A DNA stretch of 64,000 nucleotides from CAWHOW01 sp963831005 (GTDB taxonomy: Bacteria; Bacteroidota; Bacteroidia; Bacteroidales; CG2-30-32-10). The notes under the pieces were generated by a model. The model was given only the letters and a program-made list of their open reading frames with translations, did not search any database and was not told the DNA's origin. Below are positions 1 to 8,422 of the stretch, piece by piece. Numbering within the stretch: position 1 is the stretch's first letter; each line of letters begins with the position of its first letter. The translations under genes were made by a program, and so were the position numbers. Where the stretch lies: assembly GCA_963831005.1 (NCBI GenBank), contig CAWHOW010000031.1, positions 25,671-89,670 of the forward strand, read 5' to 3'.

Positions 1-153
1 TTGCTGAACGAAGTCAGGGACTATTTTAAAGCTCAATTCCATAAGCAAAAGTAATGTAATTTCCACTAATTAACGTTTTCAAAAAACGTTTAAGTTTCTT
101 GTTACTTTTTTTATAAAGTAACCAAAAATATAGAAAACTTTAAAGCCCTGCTT

Positions 154-219
154 ATGGTCGTTTATCGCACAAGTCAACGCTATCCATGCCACGACCATCT
201 CATCTGTCATCGCACAAGT
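154..219. repeat. Direct and inverted repeats in element tail (left copy)
   Basis: Mirror image of 55778-55843. There are two copies of a 13-base direct repeat (ACTTGTGCGATRA, 45 bp apart) and the 8-bp inverted arms ATGGTCGT/ACGACCAT. It lies downstream of the relaxase gene. The function is unknown; a recombination or replication site is only a guess. Confidence 0.5.
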
Positions 220-314
220 ATCCGCCGCTCTAAGTTTTCTGTTGCCTGCCCGCTTTAAAAGTTAATATTAAAACTACAGGGGAGGGTAATTGATGTTCTT
301 AAAATTGTTTTTTA

Positions 315-1280
315 TTACATGCCCAGACCAAAGTCATTTCCCTTGCTTTGTTCTTTATCTTTTCTTTCCTGTCGCCTGATTTCTTTTCCCCCTTCTTTCA
401 TTAGGTTATTCTTTCTATCTTCATTGCCTTGCTTCTCCAAAATAATATTCAGGTCTCTGTTCATTTTATCTTTTTGAGCCTGTAATTTTTGACTCTGTTC
501 CTGAGTCTCTTTTAATTTCTTTTTATATGCTTCAATATTTAACTCGCCTATTTTATACAGTTGATTTGCATCTTGTGCAAGCTGGTTATTTTTTTCAAAC
601 TCTTGATTTATTAACCCCAGTTCATAATAAGTTTTCTTCAGATATTTCTTAGTCTGATATTCAACTTTAGTGCCTCGTTCTAATGTTATACCACATTCTT
701 TTCCATAAGGGAAACTCATCTCAAAATAATCATCCTGTAGTTTACGTAACATGTCACGGTTGCCTGTAAAATCTCTGGCGCAAAGACGATTTTCTTCTTT
801 TTTACCTTCTATATATCCATCACCTTTTGAACGCTTCCACCTTACCTCTTTTTTTATAATAGGAACAACAATAACATGTACATGCGGGTTGGTCTCATCA
901 TAATGTTCGGCAATGGCTACAATATTTTCTGTTCCATGTTTTTTTTCTAAACATTTTACACAGTTTGTAAAATGTTTTGAAGGAGTATATGCCTGAAGAA
1001 AATCCGGTGAACCGGACATAACATATTCTAACGCCATAACGGAGTTTTTTCGCTCCTGCACTCCTGCATCTCCAAGTCGATAATATATCGTATCTTTCAA
1101 TGACTTTTTTGTTTCAATACCATCTATTAGAACATAACTTTTGTTTAAGACACTTTGTCCGATTTTTATATTCTCGGGTGTATCGTACCCTAATTCTGAA
1201 TACAATCTGTTATTATGAATACCTGCTCTTTTTATTGCTCCGGCAGATATTGGCTTTACTCTTATTGTGACGTATGACAT
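315..1280 (-). CDS. MobV-type relaxase (Pre/Mob plasmid recombination enzyme), left copy
   Basis: 321-residue relaxase predicted to nick DNA at an origin of transfer and pilot the single strand during mobilization by a helper conjugation system. The N-terminal HNNR motif (22-25) and the metal-binding HYDETNPHVH motif (126-135) match MobV motifs I and III. Residues 235-321 are highly charged and probably coiled coil. The family is often 350-500 residues, so this is a short member. The protein is identical to the right copy at 54717-55682. The start ATG lies about 26 bp from a perfect-looking hairpin (1306-1352), a plausible oriT. No replication gene or other transfer gene is visible beside it. 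Confidence 0.88.
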   Translation of the reverse strand: MSYVTIRVKPISAGAIKRAGIHNNRLYSELGYDTPENIKIGQSVLNKSYVLIDGIETKKSLKDTIYYRLGDAGVQERKNSVMALEYVMSGSPDFLQAYTPSKHFTNCVKCLEKKHGTENIVAIAEHYDETNPHVHVIVVPIIKKEVRWKRSKGDGYIEGKKEENRLCARDFTGNRDMLRKLQDDYFEMSFPYGKECGITLERGTKVEYQTKKYLKKTYYELGLINQEFEKNNQLAQDANQLYKIGELNIEAYKKKLKETQEQSQKLQAQKDKMNRDLNIILEKQGNEDRKNNLMKEGGKEIRRQERKDKEQSKGNDFGLGM

Positions 1281-1305
1281 AGGTTTTAATCTTTTTTAAA
1301 AATTA

Positions 1306-1352
1306 AAAAATTTAAGCTTTGTATAGAAAGTATATACAAAGTTTAAATTTTT
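1306..1352. other. 20-bp-arm hairpin upstream of mob; candidate oriT (left copy)
   Basis: Same inverted repeat as 54645-54691: 20-bp arms with one mismatch around a 7-base loop, immediately upstream of the relaxase start. MobV origins of transfer usually lie just upstream of mob and contain an inverted repeat. A promoter or operator role is the alternative. Confidence 0.5.
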
Positions 1353-1428
1353 GCTAAATCTGAACTATTTTTGGGGACGTTTTTTTATTTTATTTTATTT
1401 TTTTACATGTTTTTTTGAATTACCGATT

Positions 1429-1854
1429 GTGCTTATTGTCCGCATTGCCTATAAACACTATACATTCATTGGCAACCAGCACAGGCTGTGGGTAGGTAAA
1501 AAAGATTTTAGTGTCGATCTTTTACTATTTCATCATAAACTGCGTTGTCTTATTGCCATTGATTTAAAGATTTGGGAATTTACACCCGAACATAAAGGCA
1601 AAATGGAATTTTATCTTACTGTACTTAACAAACAAGTGAAACTCGAAGATGAAAACAATTCCATTGGTATTATCATTTGTCGCAGCGAAGAAAAAACCGT
1701 TGTTGAATATTCCTTGAGTAACTCATCTCATCCCATTGGTGTAGCCACTTACAGCACTTCTGCTAAACTTCCCGCTAATTATAAAAAATTCTTGCCTTCA
1801 AAAAGCGAAATCGAAAAGCGGTTATCTGATTTTTTTACAAAAGATGAAAAATGA
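1429..1854 (+). pseudogene. YhcG/DUF1016 PDDEXK nuclease, C-terminal remnant
   Basis: The 141 codons from the repeat boundary to the stop match the C-terminal nuclease domain of the YhcG (DUF1016) family: a GNQHRLWVG stretch, then DFSVDLLLFHHKLRCLIAIDLK with the family's D...(I)DLK active-site pattern, then VKLEDENNSIGIII and the terminal VVEYSL. The N-terminal half is missing. The open frame continues upstream into the inverted repeat from 1351, but that part is low-complexity and hydrophobic and belongs to the repeat. The break falls exactly at 1428/1429, so the mobile segment or a rearrangement at it removed the 5' end. Probably non-functional. Confidence 0.8.
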
Positions 1855-1994
1855 TTTGAAGGAGAGTTAAATTCACAAATATTTAGTACACTTTCGTTTC
1901 AAATTATAAATCGGTTTTTGTGAATAATATGCTCTCTTTCTTTACCGCTATTATGCGGCTTTTCTTTTTTTCTCAATATCGATTTTATTTTTAA

Positions 1995-3059
1995 TTATGG
2001 AGGCATGGTATCGCCCAATAAAAACCCCCACGGTTTTAATGGTTCGATATGGTCGAAAATGAGTTTTACAATAGCAAGAAGTGGTATGGAGAGAAACATA
2101 CCGGGGATGCCCCAAATAGCATTACCCACAAGCACTATTATTATGGCAAAAAGTGCATTGATCTTTACTTTCGATGCCACTATTTTTGGAATGATATAGT
2201 GGTTATCAAAAAACTGTATGATGTAAAATATCACCAGTATGTAAAAAGAATACCATGCCGTGGATTTAGTTACCAATGCAACCATCATGGGCAATACTAT
2301 TCCAACAAATCCACCTATGTATGGAATAACGTTGAGCATAGCAGCAATAATACCTATAAGGATAGCGTAATCAATTCCAAGAATAAAAAGTGTGGCAGAA
2401 TATAATATGGCTATAATAACAAATTCGATAACCAACCCTACCAAGTAATGCTGGATAACATTTTTAGTTTGGGTGATTATTTCGCTTACATTGCCCTGAT
2501 GGACTTTGCTAAAGAGTTTGTGAATAAAATCGAGTATGAGAGGTTTGTATAACAGTATCATAAAGATATAAACGGGAATCAGGAACATGGCCACCAGTCC
2601 GGTGCCGATAGTGGCAATCGTATGACCAATTGAAGAGCTGACAGCATCAATGAGTTCGCCTTTAGATTTTATTATCCATTCCTGTATCTGCTGTTTATTA
2701 ATATCAAAATAGCCTGAAGCCCAGGCGATGGTTTGGTTTAGTAAGGCAGTAAATTTATTCACAAGCGTTGGCCATGATTCGCTAAACCTGTATGCCTGCG
2801 AATATAAAAGAGCAACTAACCCTGCAATCACTATATAACCAAGAAATATGGTCAGCATGATAGCTACTACCCTGTTTATTTTCATCCTCACAAAAATATT
2901 TACAACAGGCAGCAGTACTATAGCAATAATGATAGCAAAAACAAGCGGCAATAAAATTAATTGACCGATGTATAATATCGTTAACAAGGCAAGAAACCCT
3001 ATCAGGAAAATTGTTGCTTTTGCGTAAAATGGTAATTTTAATTCTTTATCTATACGCAC
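1995..3059 (-). CDS. AI-2E family transporter (UPF0118 permease)
   Basis: 354-residue polytopic inner-membrane protein of the AI-2E/UPF0118 family. Hydrophobic helices occur near 11-30, 33-55, 62-86, 150-176, 205-232 and 235-335, with the family's large soluble loop at about 90-145. The GIPGMFLSIPLLAIVK stretch near the C-terminus is typical of the family. Members export small molecules, or in some cases ions; the substrate here cannot be told, and an autoinducer role is not implied. It is the last gene of a co-directional run of small envelope proteins (3093-6379) that starts from the promoter at 6409-6483. The gap to the next upstream gene is only 33 bp, so it is probably cotranscribed. Confidence 0.85.
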   Translation of the reverse strand: MRIDKELKLPFYAKATIFLIGFLALLTILYIGQLILLPLVFAIIIAIVLLPVVNIFVRMKINRVVAIMLTIFLGYIVIAGLVALLYSQAYRFSESWPTLVNKFTALLNQTIAWASGYFDINKQQIQEWIIKSKGELIDAVSSSIGHTIATIGTGLVAMFLIPVYIFMILLYKPLILDFIHKLFSKVHQGNVSEIITQTKNVIQHYLVGLVIEFVIIAILYSATLFILGIDYAILIGIIAAMLNVIPYIGGFVGIVLPMMVALVTKSTAWYSFYILVIFYIIQFFDNHYIIPKIVASKVKINALFAIIIVLVGNAIWGIPGMFLSIPLLAIVKLIFDHIEPLKPWGFLLGDTMPP

Positions 3060-3092
3060 AAATAATGCATTTTAAAAACTGTTTGTGAATAA

Positions 3093-3497
3093 TTAATCAC
3101 GGGATTTATTTGTATTCGTTTCTTTCTTATGGGAAAGATGTTGTAGGATAAACTTACCAATTGATTTAACAGCATCAGGATGCTGGGCTACAACATTTGT
3201 AATGCCAAACTGCAATATAGAACCCAAAAGCTTTCTGAATATATTGCCCGAAAATCCAACAGTAATTTTCTTCGTAAGGTAGCCACTGGCCAAACCAATG
3301 GTAGTACCTAAAATGTCTTCACCTAAAGAAGGTGATGAGAAAAAATCTTTCACTGTACTTTTTAGAATGTTAATTGGTTTTAAACTTTCGTAGGTAATGT
3401 GGAATTGTTGTATCAAAAGTTGCCTCTTGACTTCCCGCTCGCCTTCTAATAGTTGAATAGCATTTTTAAGTTCGGTAATGGATGTTATGTTTTGCAT
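3093..3497 (-). CDS. Conserved hypothetical protein beside holin-like gene
   Basis: 134 residues that I do not recognise as a named family. The N-terminal 45 residues are helical and charged. A central Gly-rich, weakly hydrophobic segment (about 65-100, LGTTIGLASGYLTKK) could associate with the membrane. The tail is basic. There are 6 bp between the upstream holin-like gene's stop (3504) and the start region here, so the two are almost certainly translated from one transcript. Pairing with a YqjE-like holin-fold protein and a YtxH protein suggests an envelope-stress role, but that is inference from context only. Confidence 0.7.
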   Translation of the reverse strand: MQNITSITELKNAIQLLEGEREVKRQLLIQQFHITYESLKPINILKSTVKDFFSSPSLGEDILGTTIGLASGYLTKKITVGFSGNIFRKLLGSILQFGITNVVAQHPDAVKSIGKFILQHLSHKKETNTNKSRD

Positions 3498-3503
3498 ATT
3501 ATT

Positions 3504-3842
3504 TTATTTAAGCACTTGTTTAATAATATAATTGCACATACGCCTTTTAAGCTTAGGTATAAAGAAATATATCACTATCGCCACTATACCATAAAAAGCA
3601 GCTATGGCAAAGAAACCCAGAGAGGTTGCTCCAAGTACTTCACCAAGCCAAAAAGCTAATCCCAGGCTGATAAAAAGCATGAAAGACGCAAAAAAGAGAA
3701 ACACAATAATTTGTGGTACCACTGATGAAACCACATCCGATGTTTTGTCAAGCGCTTTAAGCTTTGCCAACGCTAAGCTGGATTTGCCATATTCAGTGGC
3801 TCTTTCCAGCAACGATTCCATTAATTTTGCATTGTCTTCCAT
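3504..3842 (-). CDS. Phage holin superfamily III/YqjE-like membrane protein
   Basis: 112-residue protein with a soluble helical N-terminus (1-40), two closely spaced hydrophobic helices (about 43-65 and 72-95) and a basic tail (KLKRRMCNYIIKQ). This is the layout of the YqjE/putative actinobacterial holin family (Phage_holin_3_6). In Bacteroidota and Proteobacteria these are chromosomal envelope proteins found beside CsbD- and YtxH-type stress genes, not lysis proteins. It sits between the YtxH protein and a hypothetical in a tight run. There are no phage genes nearby. Confidence 0.72.
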   Translation of the reverse strand: MEDNAKLMESLLERATEYGKSSLALAKLKALDKTSDVVSSVVPQIIVFLFFASFMLFISLGLAFWLGEVLGATSLGFFAIAAFYGIVAIVIYFFIPKLKRRMCNYIIKQVLK

Positions 3843-3863
3843 GTTTGATTTTTTGAGAATATA

Positions 3864-4133
3864 TTATCCTTTTATATCCTGTTTCACTTCTTCGGCTGTG
3901 GTCTTTGCCTTTTGTGCAAAGTCGCAAACGTCCTCTTTAACATGTTCTATTTTATCGGATATGCTTTCAAGAAATTTATTTAATTTTTCTTTTAAATCGT
4001 CCGCACAGTCTTCTCCTTTTTTACATATCTTTTTTCGGGTATCCGTACCTTTTGCTGGGGCAAATAAAATTCCCAGTATTGCTCCTGCAGCGATGCCAGC
4101 CAATACACCTAATACTACTTTTCCTGAGTCCAT
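3864..4133 (-). CDS. YtxH domain-containing protein
   Basis: 89 residues. The N-terminal glycine-rich transmembrane helix (about 6-26, GVLAGIAAGAILGILFAP) followed directly by KGTDTRKK is the YtxH signature. The remainder is a charged amphipathic helix (DLKEKLNKFLESISDKIEHVKEDV), probably coiled coil. YtxH proteins are small general-stress envelope proteins of unknown biochemical role. Neighbours are DUF5670 (upstream) and holin-like (downstream) proteins. Confidence 0.82.
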   Translation of the reverse strand: MDSGKVVLGVLAGIAAGAILGILFAPAKGTDTRKKICKKGEDCADDLKEKLNKFLESISDKIEHVKEDVCDFAQKAKTTAEEVKQDIKG

Positions 4134-4171
4134 GATTTTAGTTTTTAATGATTATTATTACTATGATGATT

Positions 4172-4327
4172 TTATAAGATTTTTTTTCCCTGGATCACCC
4201 TAAGCAATATTGCTACAAAAGCGATGATAAGCAGAATGTGTATGATATATCCGAAGTTGTATGCGAAAAATCCGATTGCCCACAAGACAATCAGGCATAC
4301 TGCTATTACATAAAGTAGATTATTCAT
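4172..4327 (-). CDS. DUF5670 / lmo0937-family small membrane protein
   Basis: 51-residue protein read directly from the sequence; it starts MNNLLYVIAV and ends RVIQGKKIL. It has two hydrophobic helices (4-24 and 28-45) with the family's LWAIGFFAYNFGYIIH turn. It is nearly the same length and pattern as the copy at 41680-41835 and related to 30109-30306. It lies between the YtxH gene and a lipoprotein whose C-terminus resembles this same fold (4377-4964). The function of the family is unknown; members cluster with stress genes. Confidence 0.8.
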   Translation of the reverse strand: MNNLLYVIAVCLIVLWAIGFFAYNFGYIIHILLIIAFVAILLRVIQGKKIL

Positions 4328-4376
4328 GATCTTTGTTTTTAATATTTGTTGTCAAATTTTGTTTAACTAATTTTGT

Positions 4377-4964
4377 TTATACAATTTGTAATAGCCATAG
4401 TATTAATAGTATCAATGCTATTACCAGTAATACATTGATCAATCCGACTAAACCAAATCCCACAAATCCAATTGCCCATAAGACCAATATTATCAGGATA
4501 ACTACCCAAAATAAACTCAGTCCGTCATGATCGGAAGCAACACTGCAGGTGTTTTTACTTTCGGACAGTACGCGCTTAATTTGTGCTACAGGGTTATTAA
4601 TAATTTTAGTTTTGGGTTCTATCGTTTGCCCCGAACCCTGTTGTTGTATAATTGGATTAGCTTGCACTTTTTTATTGCTTGTTACTTTAGCATTATTGGT
4701 TGTTATGGCGTTTTGCCTTATGTTCCCGTCTATAGTGTTTTGTTCTGCCAGGCCTTGTGGATCATTAATTGACTTAGCTGGCTTAGTTTGAATCGTTTTA
4801 TATTCACCTTTTGATAAAGGCACGGCATGCTTGCCATTATTATAAACTATATAATAACCTTTATTATAGTGGCGTTTGGTTATTGAAATGTATGACCCTC
4901 CGCAGGAGGAAAATAGTATGCCCGTTATTATAACGAGCATACTTAAAGACATTAATTTTTTCAT
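4377..4964 (-). CDS. Lipoprotein with C-terminal DUF5670-like membrane hairpin
   Basis: 195 residues. A lipoprotein signal peptide ends with the lipobox FSSC (Cys21). A basic/polar segment and a low-complexity linker (about 60-145, rich in N, Q, T, K) follow, and then a strongly hydrophobic C-terminus (152-195, FWVVILIILVLWAIGFVGFG). That tail closely resembles the free-standing DUF5670 proteins in this window. If both ends are used, the protein would be lipid-anchored at one end and membrane-embedded at the other. No enzymatic motif is seen. The next gene downstream is a stand-alone DUF5670 protein. Confidence 0.75.
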   Translation of the reverse strand: MKKLMSLSMLVIITGILFSSCGGSYISITKRHYNKGYYIVYNNGKHAVPLSKGEYKTIQTKPAKSINDPQGLAEQNTIDGNIRQNAITTNNAKVTSNKKVQANPIIQQQGSGQTIEPKTKIINNPVAQIKRVLSESKNTCSVASDHDGLSLFWVVILIILVLWAIGFVGFGLVGLINVLLVIALILLILWLLQIV

Positions 4965-4991
4965 TTGCCGTTTGCTTAAATCGGATGATGA

Positions 4992-5630
4992 TTAAAACCT
5001 GTAACCTATAGTACCCTGATACCATTCATTTTTATAACGTGGGTTTGTAGATGTCCCGTCCCCGTTATTAGTTAAAAGGTCCCAGCCAACTCTAACGCCA
5101 ATTACCATATGTTGTATGGTAATATCAACACCACCTGTAAAACAGAAGGTGTTTTTTCGTAGATTATTATTTTTAAAATCCTGCTCTTGGTCGGAATTTA
5201 TTAATGAACTCGAAAACACATCTTCTTGCTTAATCAGGTAAGAATATTGTGGGCCTGCCAATATAGTTATGAATTCACTAGGTTTCAATGCAAATAAAAT
5301 AGGCACATCAATATAAGTTGATGTACTTGTATATTTATAAGCTAAGCCAAGTACGGTGCCTGTAGCTTTATACCCCTTTTGTGAAAATAAGAATTCAGGT
5401 TGAACGCCTAAATAGGTTCCTAAGGGAATAGCTAAAAAAGCGCCGCATGCAAGACCAAATTTGCCATCTGCAGTAAAATCTTCACCTTTTGTGTCATAAA
5501 CGTTTGCATAATTTGCGCCTATTTTCAAACCAAACTGAAGTTTGTTACGATAATCAGTTTTGCTATCCTGTGCGCTGCTAATGTTAGCCATTAATGTAAC
5601 GGCTGCAATAATTAAGATAATTTTTTTCAT
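4992..5630 (-). CDS. Outer-membrane beta-barrel protein (porin-like, OMP_b-brl_2)
   Basis: 212 residues with a Sec signal peptide (1-20, cleavage near SSAQ). Alternating hydrophobic beta-strands follow (FGLKIGANYANVY, ACGAFLAIPLGTYLGVQPEFLFSQKGY, YIDVPILFALKP), and the protein ends in an aromatic residue (GTIGYRF), as expected for BAM-inserted barrels. The strand pattern matches the small Bacteroidota barrel family PF13568. No substrate can be inferred. It is part of the minus-strand envelope run below the CsbD promoter. Confidence 0.8.
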   Translation of the reverse strand: MKKIILIIAAVTLMANISSAQDSKTDYRNKLQFGLKIGANYANVYDTKGEDFTADGKFGLACGAFLAIPLGTYLGVQPEFLFSQKGYKATGTVLGLAYKYTSTSTYIDVPILFALKPSEFITILAGPQYSYLIKQEDVFSSSLINSDQEQDFKNNNLRKNTFCFTGGVDITIQHMVIGVRVGWDLLTNNGDGTSTNPRYKNEWYQGTIGYRF

Positions 5631-5686
5631 TTTTTTAAATTTTAGATTTATTAATAATATATGTTTCCTTTTTGATAAATGAACTA

Positions 5687-6109
5687 TTAGCCTTTTTTAA
5701 CAGATAAATCACTTAATGATTTACTGAGATTATCCATATCCTGGTTAAATCCGGCTTTAAATATTGTCCAGTTTTCTTTCCCTTCAATTTTGTAATCTTC
5801 CAGCTTCTTTTTCAAATAATTGTTTTTTTGTTCTAAATCTGCCACTTTGCTTTCGTCTTTAGATTTTATTCTTCTTCTCTCGTTTACAATGCTTGCTTTA
5901 AATTCGGCAATACTGCCTTCATTGCTTTTGAATTTTATTTCAGATTCTTTCTTGAAAGTCTCATAATAAGGAGTAATAGAGTCCTTTTGTGCTGCCTGTA
6001 ATTTTGTTCTTGCTTTTTCTGATCTTTTATCAGGTTCCTGTCCGTTAGAGGTTGAAATTACTCCTGTTATAAGTATTGTTATAGCTAGGGCTAAAATTGT
6101 TTTTTTCAT
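5687..6109 (-). CDS. Secreted coiled-coil protein, unknown function
   Basis: 140 residues with a clear signal peptide (1-22, ending near STSNG). The mature part is almost entirely charged helix (KSNEGSIAEFKASIVNERRR, VADLEQKNNYLKKKLEDYK), a likely periplasmic coiled coil. It has some resemblance in size and layout to small periplasmic stress proteins, but I cannot assign a family. It lies between the CsbD-like gene (upstream) and the barrel protein. Confidence 0.7.
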   Translation of the reverse strand: MKKTILALAITILITGVISTSNGQEPDKRSEKARTKLQAAQKDSITPYYETFKKESEIKFKSNEGSIAEFKASIVNERRRIKSKDESKVADLEQKNNYLKKKLEDYKIEGKENWTIFKAGFNQDMDNLSKSLSDLSVKKG

Positions 6110-6193
6110 TTTTTACGTTTTTATTGGTTTATAATTTTATAATGTGATTTTAATTTATTTGCACTAAGCTTTACATTTTCTAAAAGTTGATAA

Positions 6194-6379
6194 TTAAAGC
6201 GCTGCAATGATCTTGTATAACTCTTCTTTTGTCTTTCCAATCTTGATTTGAAGCCTTCCTAACATCTCCTCTTTCTTCCCTTCAACAAACATCAAATCAT
6301 TATCTGTTAGTGTTGCAAATTTCTGTTTGAGCTTTCCTTTTTGCTCATTCCATTTTCCTTTTACTTCAGTTGTGTTCAT
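6194..6379 (-). CDS. CsbD family stress protein
   Basis: 61-residue protein starting MNTTEVKGKW. The N-terminal VKGKWNEQKGKLKQKFATLTD pattern is the CsbD signature (stress-induced, sigma-B-controlled in Bacillus; biochemical role unknown). The frame is open 11 codons further upstream, but that extension would cover the promoter's GTGAATTAATTTTCAC palindrome and the -7 region, so the internal ATG at 6379 is preferred. It is directly behind the first of the shared 21-bp-repeat promoters (6409-6483). A second CsbD-like gene at 37742-37957 has the same promoter type. Confidence 0.85.
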   Translation of the reverse strand: MNTTEVKGKWNEQKGKLKQKFATLTDNDLMFVEGKKEEMLGRLQIKIGKTKEELYKIIAAL

Positions 6380-6408
6380 TTTATTAAGTTTAGTTTGTGA
6401 ATTAATTT

Positions 6409-6483
6409 TCACGATACAAAGGTCCGTACTTTAATTCGGCGACATGTTACATAATTAGGTAAATGAATTACATCATTCACACT
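6409..6483 (-). promoter_or_regulatory. Shared 21-bp-repeat promoter (csbD copy)
   Basis: -7 box CAAAGGTC at 6417-6424 (plus-strand view). Direct repeats TTACATAATT (6447) and TTACATCATT (6468) are 21 bp apart, followed by TCACAC. The palindrome GTGAATTAATTTTCAC lies just downstream of the -7 box. Confidence 0.75.
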
Positions 6484-6639
6484 TTTACATCTGAAGTAAT
6501 TATAAGATAATTGGGGCTATCCGGCATGTGTAAATGTTTAATAATTCACTCTAATAAAAAACACTTTGCACTTTTTTAAGATGTAAGGCGTTTTAATATT
6601 TAATAATCTCTGATTATTGAAAAAGATTAAGAATCATTT

Positions 6640-7440
6640 TTATTCAAGATATAATAGCTTATAAAGCTCTTTTAGGTCGGGTGATAATATGATTTCGGTT
6701 CTGCGGTTTGCAGCACGTCCGTCAACAGTATCATTCGTTTTAACAGGATGAAATTCTCCTCTGCCTGATGCTGTGATACTATTTGAATCAAATTTATAAT
6801 CATTTGTCAAGATTCTTAAAATGGATGTAGCCCTTGCTGTACTTAGATCCCAATTATCTTTGAACTGGGCTGTTTTTATAGGTACATTATCTGTATGACC
6901 TTCGATCATTACAGTAATATCTGTAGTGTTGTTAAGCACTGCTGCTAGAGTCTTCAGTGCTTCTTTTCCCTTAGGGTCTACAACATCGCTGCCTGATTTA
7001 AACAACAATTTTTCTTCAAGCGATACATAAACGTTTCCGTCTTTAATATAAACTGAGAGTTCATCAGTTTTATAATTCATCAATGCTGCAGCTATTGAAT
7101 TTTTAAGTTTGGCCATAACATCTTTTTGTGCCTGTATCATACTCTGGAAGTTCTTTAGCTGCTTTGCCTGCTCGGCAATGGTCATTTTTGACTGGGTTGA
7201 AAGAACCATCAGGTCATTTTGAGCAGAAGCATTATCATTCTGTAATGATAATTTTTCATCACTAAGTAGTTTTACCTCCACATTACAATCAGTCAGCTGA
7301 CTGATGGTTCTTGCGCTGTCTTTTTTTAGCTTATCAACCCTTGACTGAGAAGCCATAAATTTTTTATTCGATACACATGATGTAAAGACAAAAGCTATCA
7401 TCAGGGTAGCGAATGCGAGGAATTGGAATGATTTTTTCAT
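6640..7440 (-). CDS. OmpA family lipoprotein
   Basis: 266 residues. Lipobox FTSC places the lipidated Cys at 22. A coiled-coil region (about 30-120) spans the periplasm. A C-terminal OmpA domain (about 135-255) carries the peptidoglycan-binding elements MIEGHTDNVP, LSTARATSILRIL and GRGEFHPV...NRRTEI. It should tether the outer membrane to peptidoglycan, like Pal or YiaD. It is monocistronic by context, with its own shared promoter at 7467-7537. Confidence 0.88.
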   Translation of the reverse strand: MKKSFQFLAFATLMIAFVFTSCVSNKKFMASQSRVDKLKKDSARTISQLTDCNVEVKLLSDEKLSLQNDNASAQNDLMVLSTQSKMTIAEQAKQLKNFQSMIQAQKDVMAKLKNSIAAALMNYKTDELSVYIKDGNVYVSLEEKLLFKSGSDVVDPKGKEALKTLAAVLNNTTDITVMIEGHTDNVPIKTAQFKDNWDLSTARATSILRILTNDYKFDSNSITASGRGEFHPVKTNDTVDGRAANRRTEIILSPDLKELYKLLYLE

Positions 7441-7466
7441 ATTGAATTTTTTAAGTGATTAATTAT

Positions 7467-7537
7467 AGTGCAAAGGTGCGTACCTTTTATAAACTGAATG
7501 TTACACAACTTTTGAAATGATTTACATCATTCACACT
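7467..7537 (-). promoter_or_regulatory. Shared 21-bp-repeat promoter (ompA copy)
   Basis: -7 box CAAAGGTG at 7471-7478. Repeats TTACACAACT (7501) and TTACATCATT (7522) are 21 bp apart, then TCACAC. The spacing from the -7 box to the proximal repeat is 30 bp. Confidence 0.75.
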
Positions 7538-7678
7538 TTCACAATGCTACCTGATAAGAATGTTCAAATTTAGAAGTCAAAAAGATTGAGGTATCACTAT
7601 TGTATGAATGATTGTTTAAGTCGCAACGTTCATTATTGCTGTTATTGAAACCATTCGAACAGACTTCAATTTTAACGT

Positions 7679-8305
7679 CTATTTAATTTTACAATAAAGA
7701 TTAATATAAGTATAAGCATTGCTTTCGCCAAGTTCACCTGCTTTATTCCAATCGGAACAAGCGGCATCATCATTGTTAAGATTATGCTTGGCATTACCCC
7801 TACGGTAGTAAGCATATTTATTCATTCCGAATTTATTCAATGAATCAAGGCGGATCACTTTATCAAAATCCGATATTTCATTATTATAATCATTTGTTTC
7901 ATCCATTACAAAACTACGGTTGAAATATGCCATAGCATCATTCGGATTAAGCGCTATGGCTTTATTCAGATCTGTTGCTGCACCTGTGTAGTCTTTTAGT
8001 GCGTCCTTTGCCAAACCACGTGCTGAGTATATCTCTTCATCATATGGATTTAGTTCTATGGCTTTACTCAAATCAGCTATTGCTCCAACCCAGTTGCTTT
8101 GATGTAATTTTGCCATACCGCGTTCTCCATAAGCTTTTTCATCGTTAGGGTCAAGTTCTATGGCTTTATTACAATCTAGTACTGCTCCTGAATAATCATT
8201 TAAACTGTCTTTTTCGTGTGCACGTTTAAAATAACCCATTACAGTCTGTGCCTGAATGGAAGTAAAAGCAATACAAAGTATAAATGCAGAAATTAATTTT
8301 GTCAT
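7679..8305 (-). CDS. Secreted TPR-repeat protein
   Basis: 208 residues with a signal peptide (1-19, ending IQAQ). About five tetratricopeptide repeats with a 34-residue period follow (DYSGAVLDCNKAIELDPNDE, VGAIADLSKAIELNPYDE, GAATDLNKAIALNPND). TPR arrays mediate protein-protein contacts; in the periplasm of Bacteroidota they often belong to envelope complexes. No partner is obvious. Unlike its neighbours it lacks the 21-bp-repeat promoter. The 237-bp gap to the OmpA gene contains that gene's promoter. Confidence 0.8.
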   Translation of the reverse strand: MTKLISAFILCIAFTSIQAQTVMGYFKRAHEKDSLNDYSGAVLDCNKAIELDPNDEKAYGERGMAKLHQSNWVGAIADLSKAIELNPYDEEIYSARGLAKDALKDYTGAATDLNKAIALNPNDAMAYFNRSFVMDETNDYNNEISDFDKVIRLDSLNKFGMNKYAYYRRGNAKHNLNNDDAACSDWNKAGELGESNAYTYINLYCKIK

Positions 8306-8422
8306 TTTTTAATGGTTCTATTATTTGATTGTTCAATATATCAGAATGTTGAAACCTGATACATCATATAATAAAAACTTATCCTGTTATCCATTTATCA
8401 TGTTTTTGCGAAAAAGATAATA

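Larger units (their letters stand above)
1..1428. repeat. Long inverted repeat, left copy (mobilizable segment)
   Basis: This stretch is the reverse complement of 54569-55996. Paired coordinates always sum to 55997, so there are no indels, and every stretch I compared by eye matched. The inner boundary is sharp: 1428 pairs with 54569, and 1429 no longer matches. The outer end runs off the window, so the true length is at least 1428 bp. It carries a relaxase gene, a hairpin upstream of it and a structured non-coding tail (154-219). Identity of the two copies implies recent duplication or gene conversion. Confidence 0.93.

Noticed and set aside
1995..3059. Quorum-sensing role for the AI-2E family transporter
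   Set aside because: The family name is historical and there is no luxS, lsr or other signalling gene in the window. Substrate left open.
3504..4133. Prophage lysis module suggested by the holin-like gene
   Set aside because: No endolysin, capsid, terminase or integrase is near. The YqjE-like and YtxH pair is a standard chromosomal stress set.
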